A program made the translations under genes and the position numbers. From assembly GCA_012513425.1 (NCBI GenBank), contig JAAZCF010000015.1, forward strand, positions 1-5,186: a DNA stretch of 5,186 bases. Direction: 5' to 3'. This stretch comes from Bacteroidales bacterium. Its GTDB lineage: Bacteria; Bacteroidota; Bacteroidia; Bacteroidales; UBA932. A model generated the notes under the pieces. It saw nothing but the letters and a program-made list of their open reading frames with translations. It was not told the origin of the DNA and did not search any database. This document shows positions 5,176-5,186 of this stretch, piece by piece (position 1 is the stretch's first letter; every line of letters begins with the position of its first letter).

Positions 5176-5186
5176 TGGTGTAGGCT

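Overview
The window looks like an accessory (defence- or mobile-element-rich) stretch of a Bacteroidota chromosome, most likely order Bacteroidales. The base composition is AT-rich and two of the candidate -7 boxes match the Bacteroides form TAnnTTTG exactly. One of these (243-250) sits 19 bp behind a TTTG -33 box. Most starts lack a clear Shine-Dalgarno sequence. The genus cannot be named from the sequence alone.

Layout, left to right. (1) 1-140: the right end of an IS3-family (IS150-like) insertion sequence, carrying the last 32 codons of its transposase and the right terminal inverted repeat. (2) 141-302: a short leader with a perfect 6-bp inverted repeat and a good Bacteroides-type promoter. 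(3) 303-1592: an intact 429-aa ABC-class AAA ATPase of the AAA_15/AAA_21 type, RloA-like, with no RloB partner beside it. (4) 1576-2526, minus strand: the decayed remains of a gene whose 3' half is clearly a retropepsin-like aspartic protease. It has six in-frame stops, one of them inside the catalytic DTGAS motif, and about three frameshifts. (5) 2517-2880: AT-rich intergenic DNA holding three 32-bp direct repeats, a possible minus-strand promoter, and a related motif upstream of the next operon. (6) 2881-3026: a small reading frame of about 48 codons, interrupted by a probable one-base frameshift. (7) 3035-5116: an intact 693-aa AAA+ ATPase with what look like three tandem winged-helix-like repeats in front of one AAA+ module. 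(8) 5117-5186: a leader with a second copy of the motif found before the AAA+ operon and a perfect -7 box, presumably driving a gene outside the window.

How they may work together: the small ORF and the AAA+ ATPase look like one transcription unit, separated by 8 nt with a ribosome binding site between them. The most interesting structure is a repeated element, GCCAYTATTYTACATTAG, found at 2820-2837 and 5143-5160. In both places it lies the same distance upstream of a TTTG -7 half and covers the place where the -33 box should be. A shorter relative is repeated three times at exactly 32-bp intervals at 2517-2612. This suggests a shared regulator, or a dedicated sigma factor, controlling the AAA+ operon and the next unit; an alternative is that the copies are recombination or cassette boundaries. 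No CRISPR array, tRNA or rRNA was seen.
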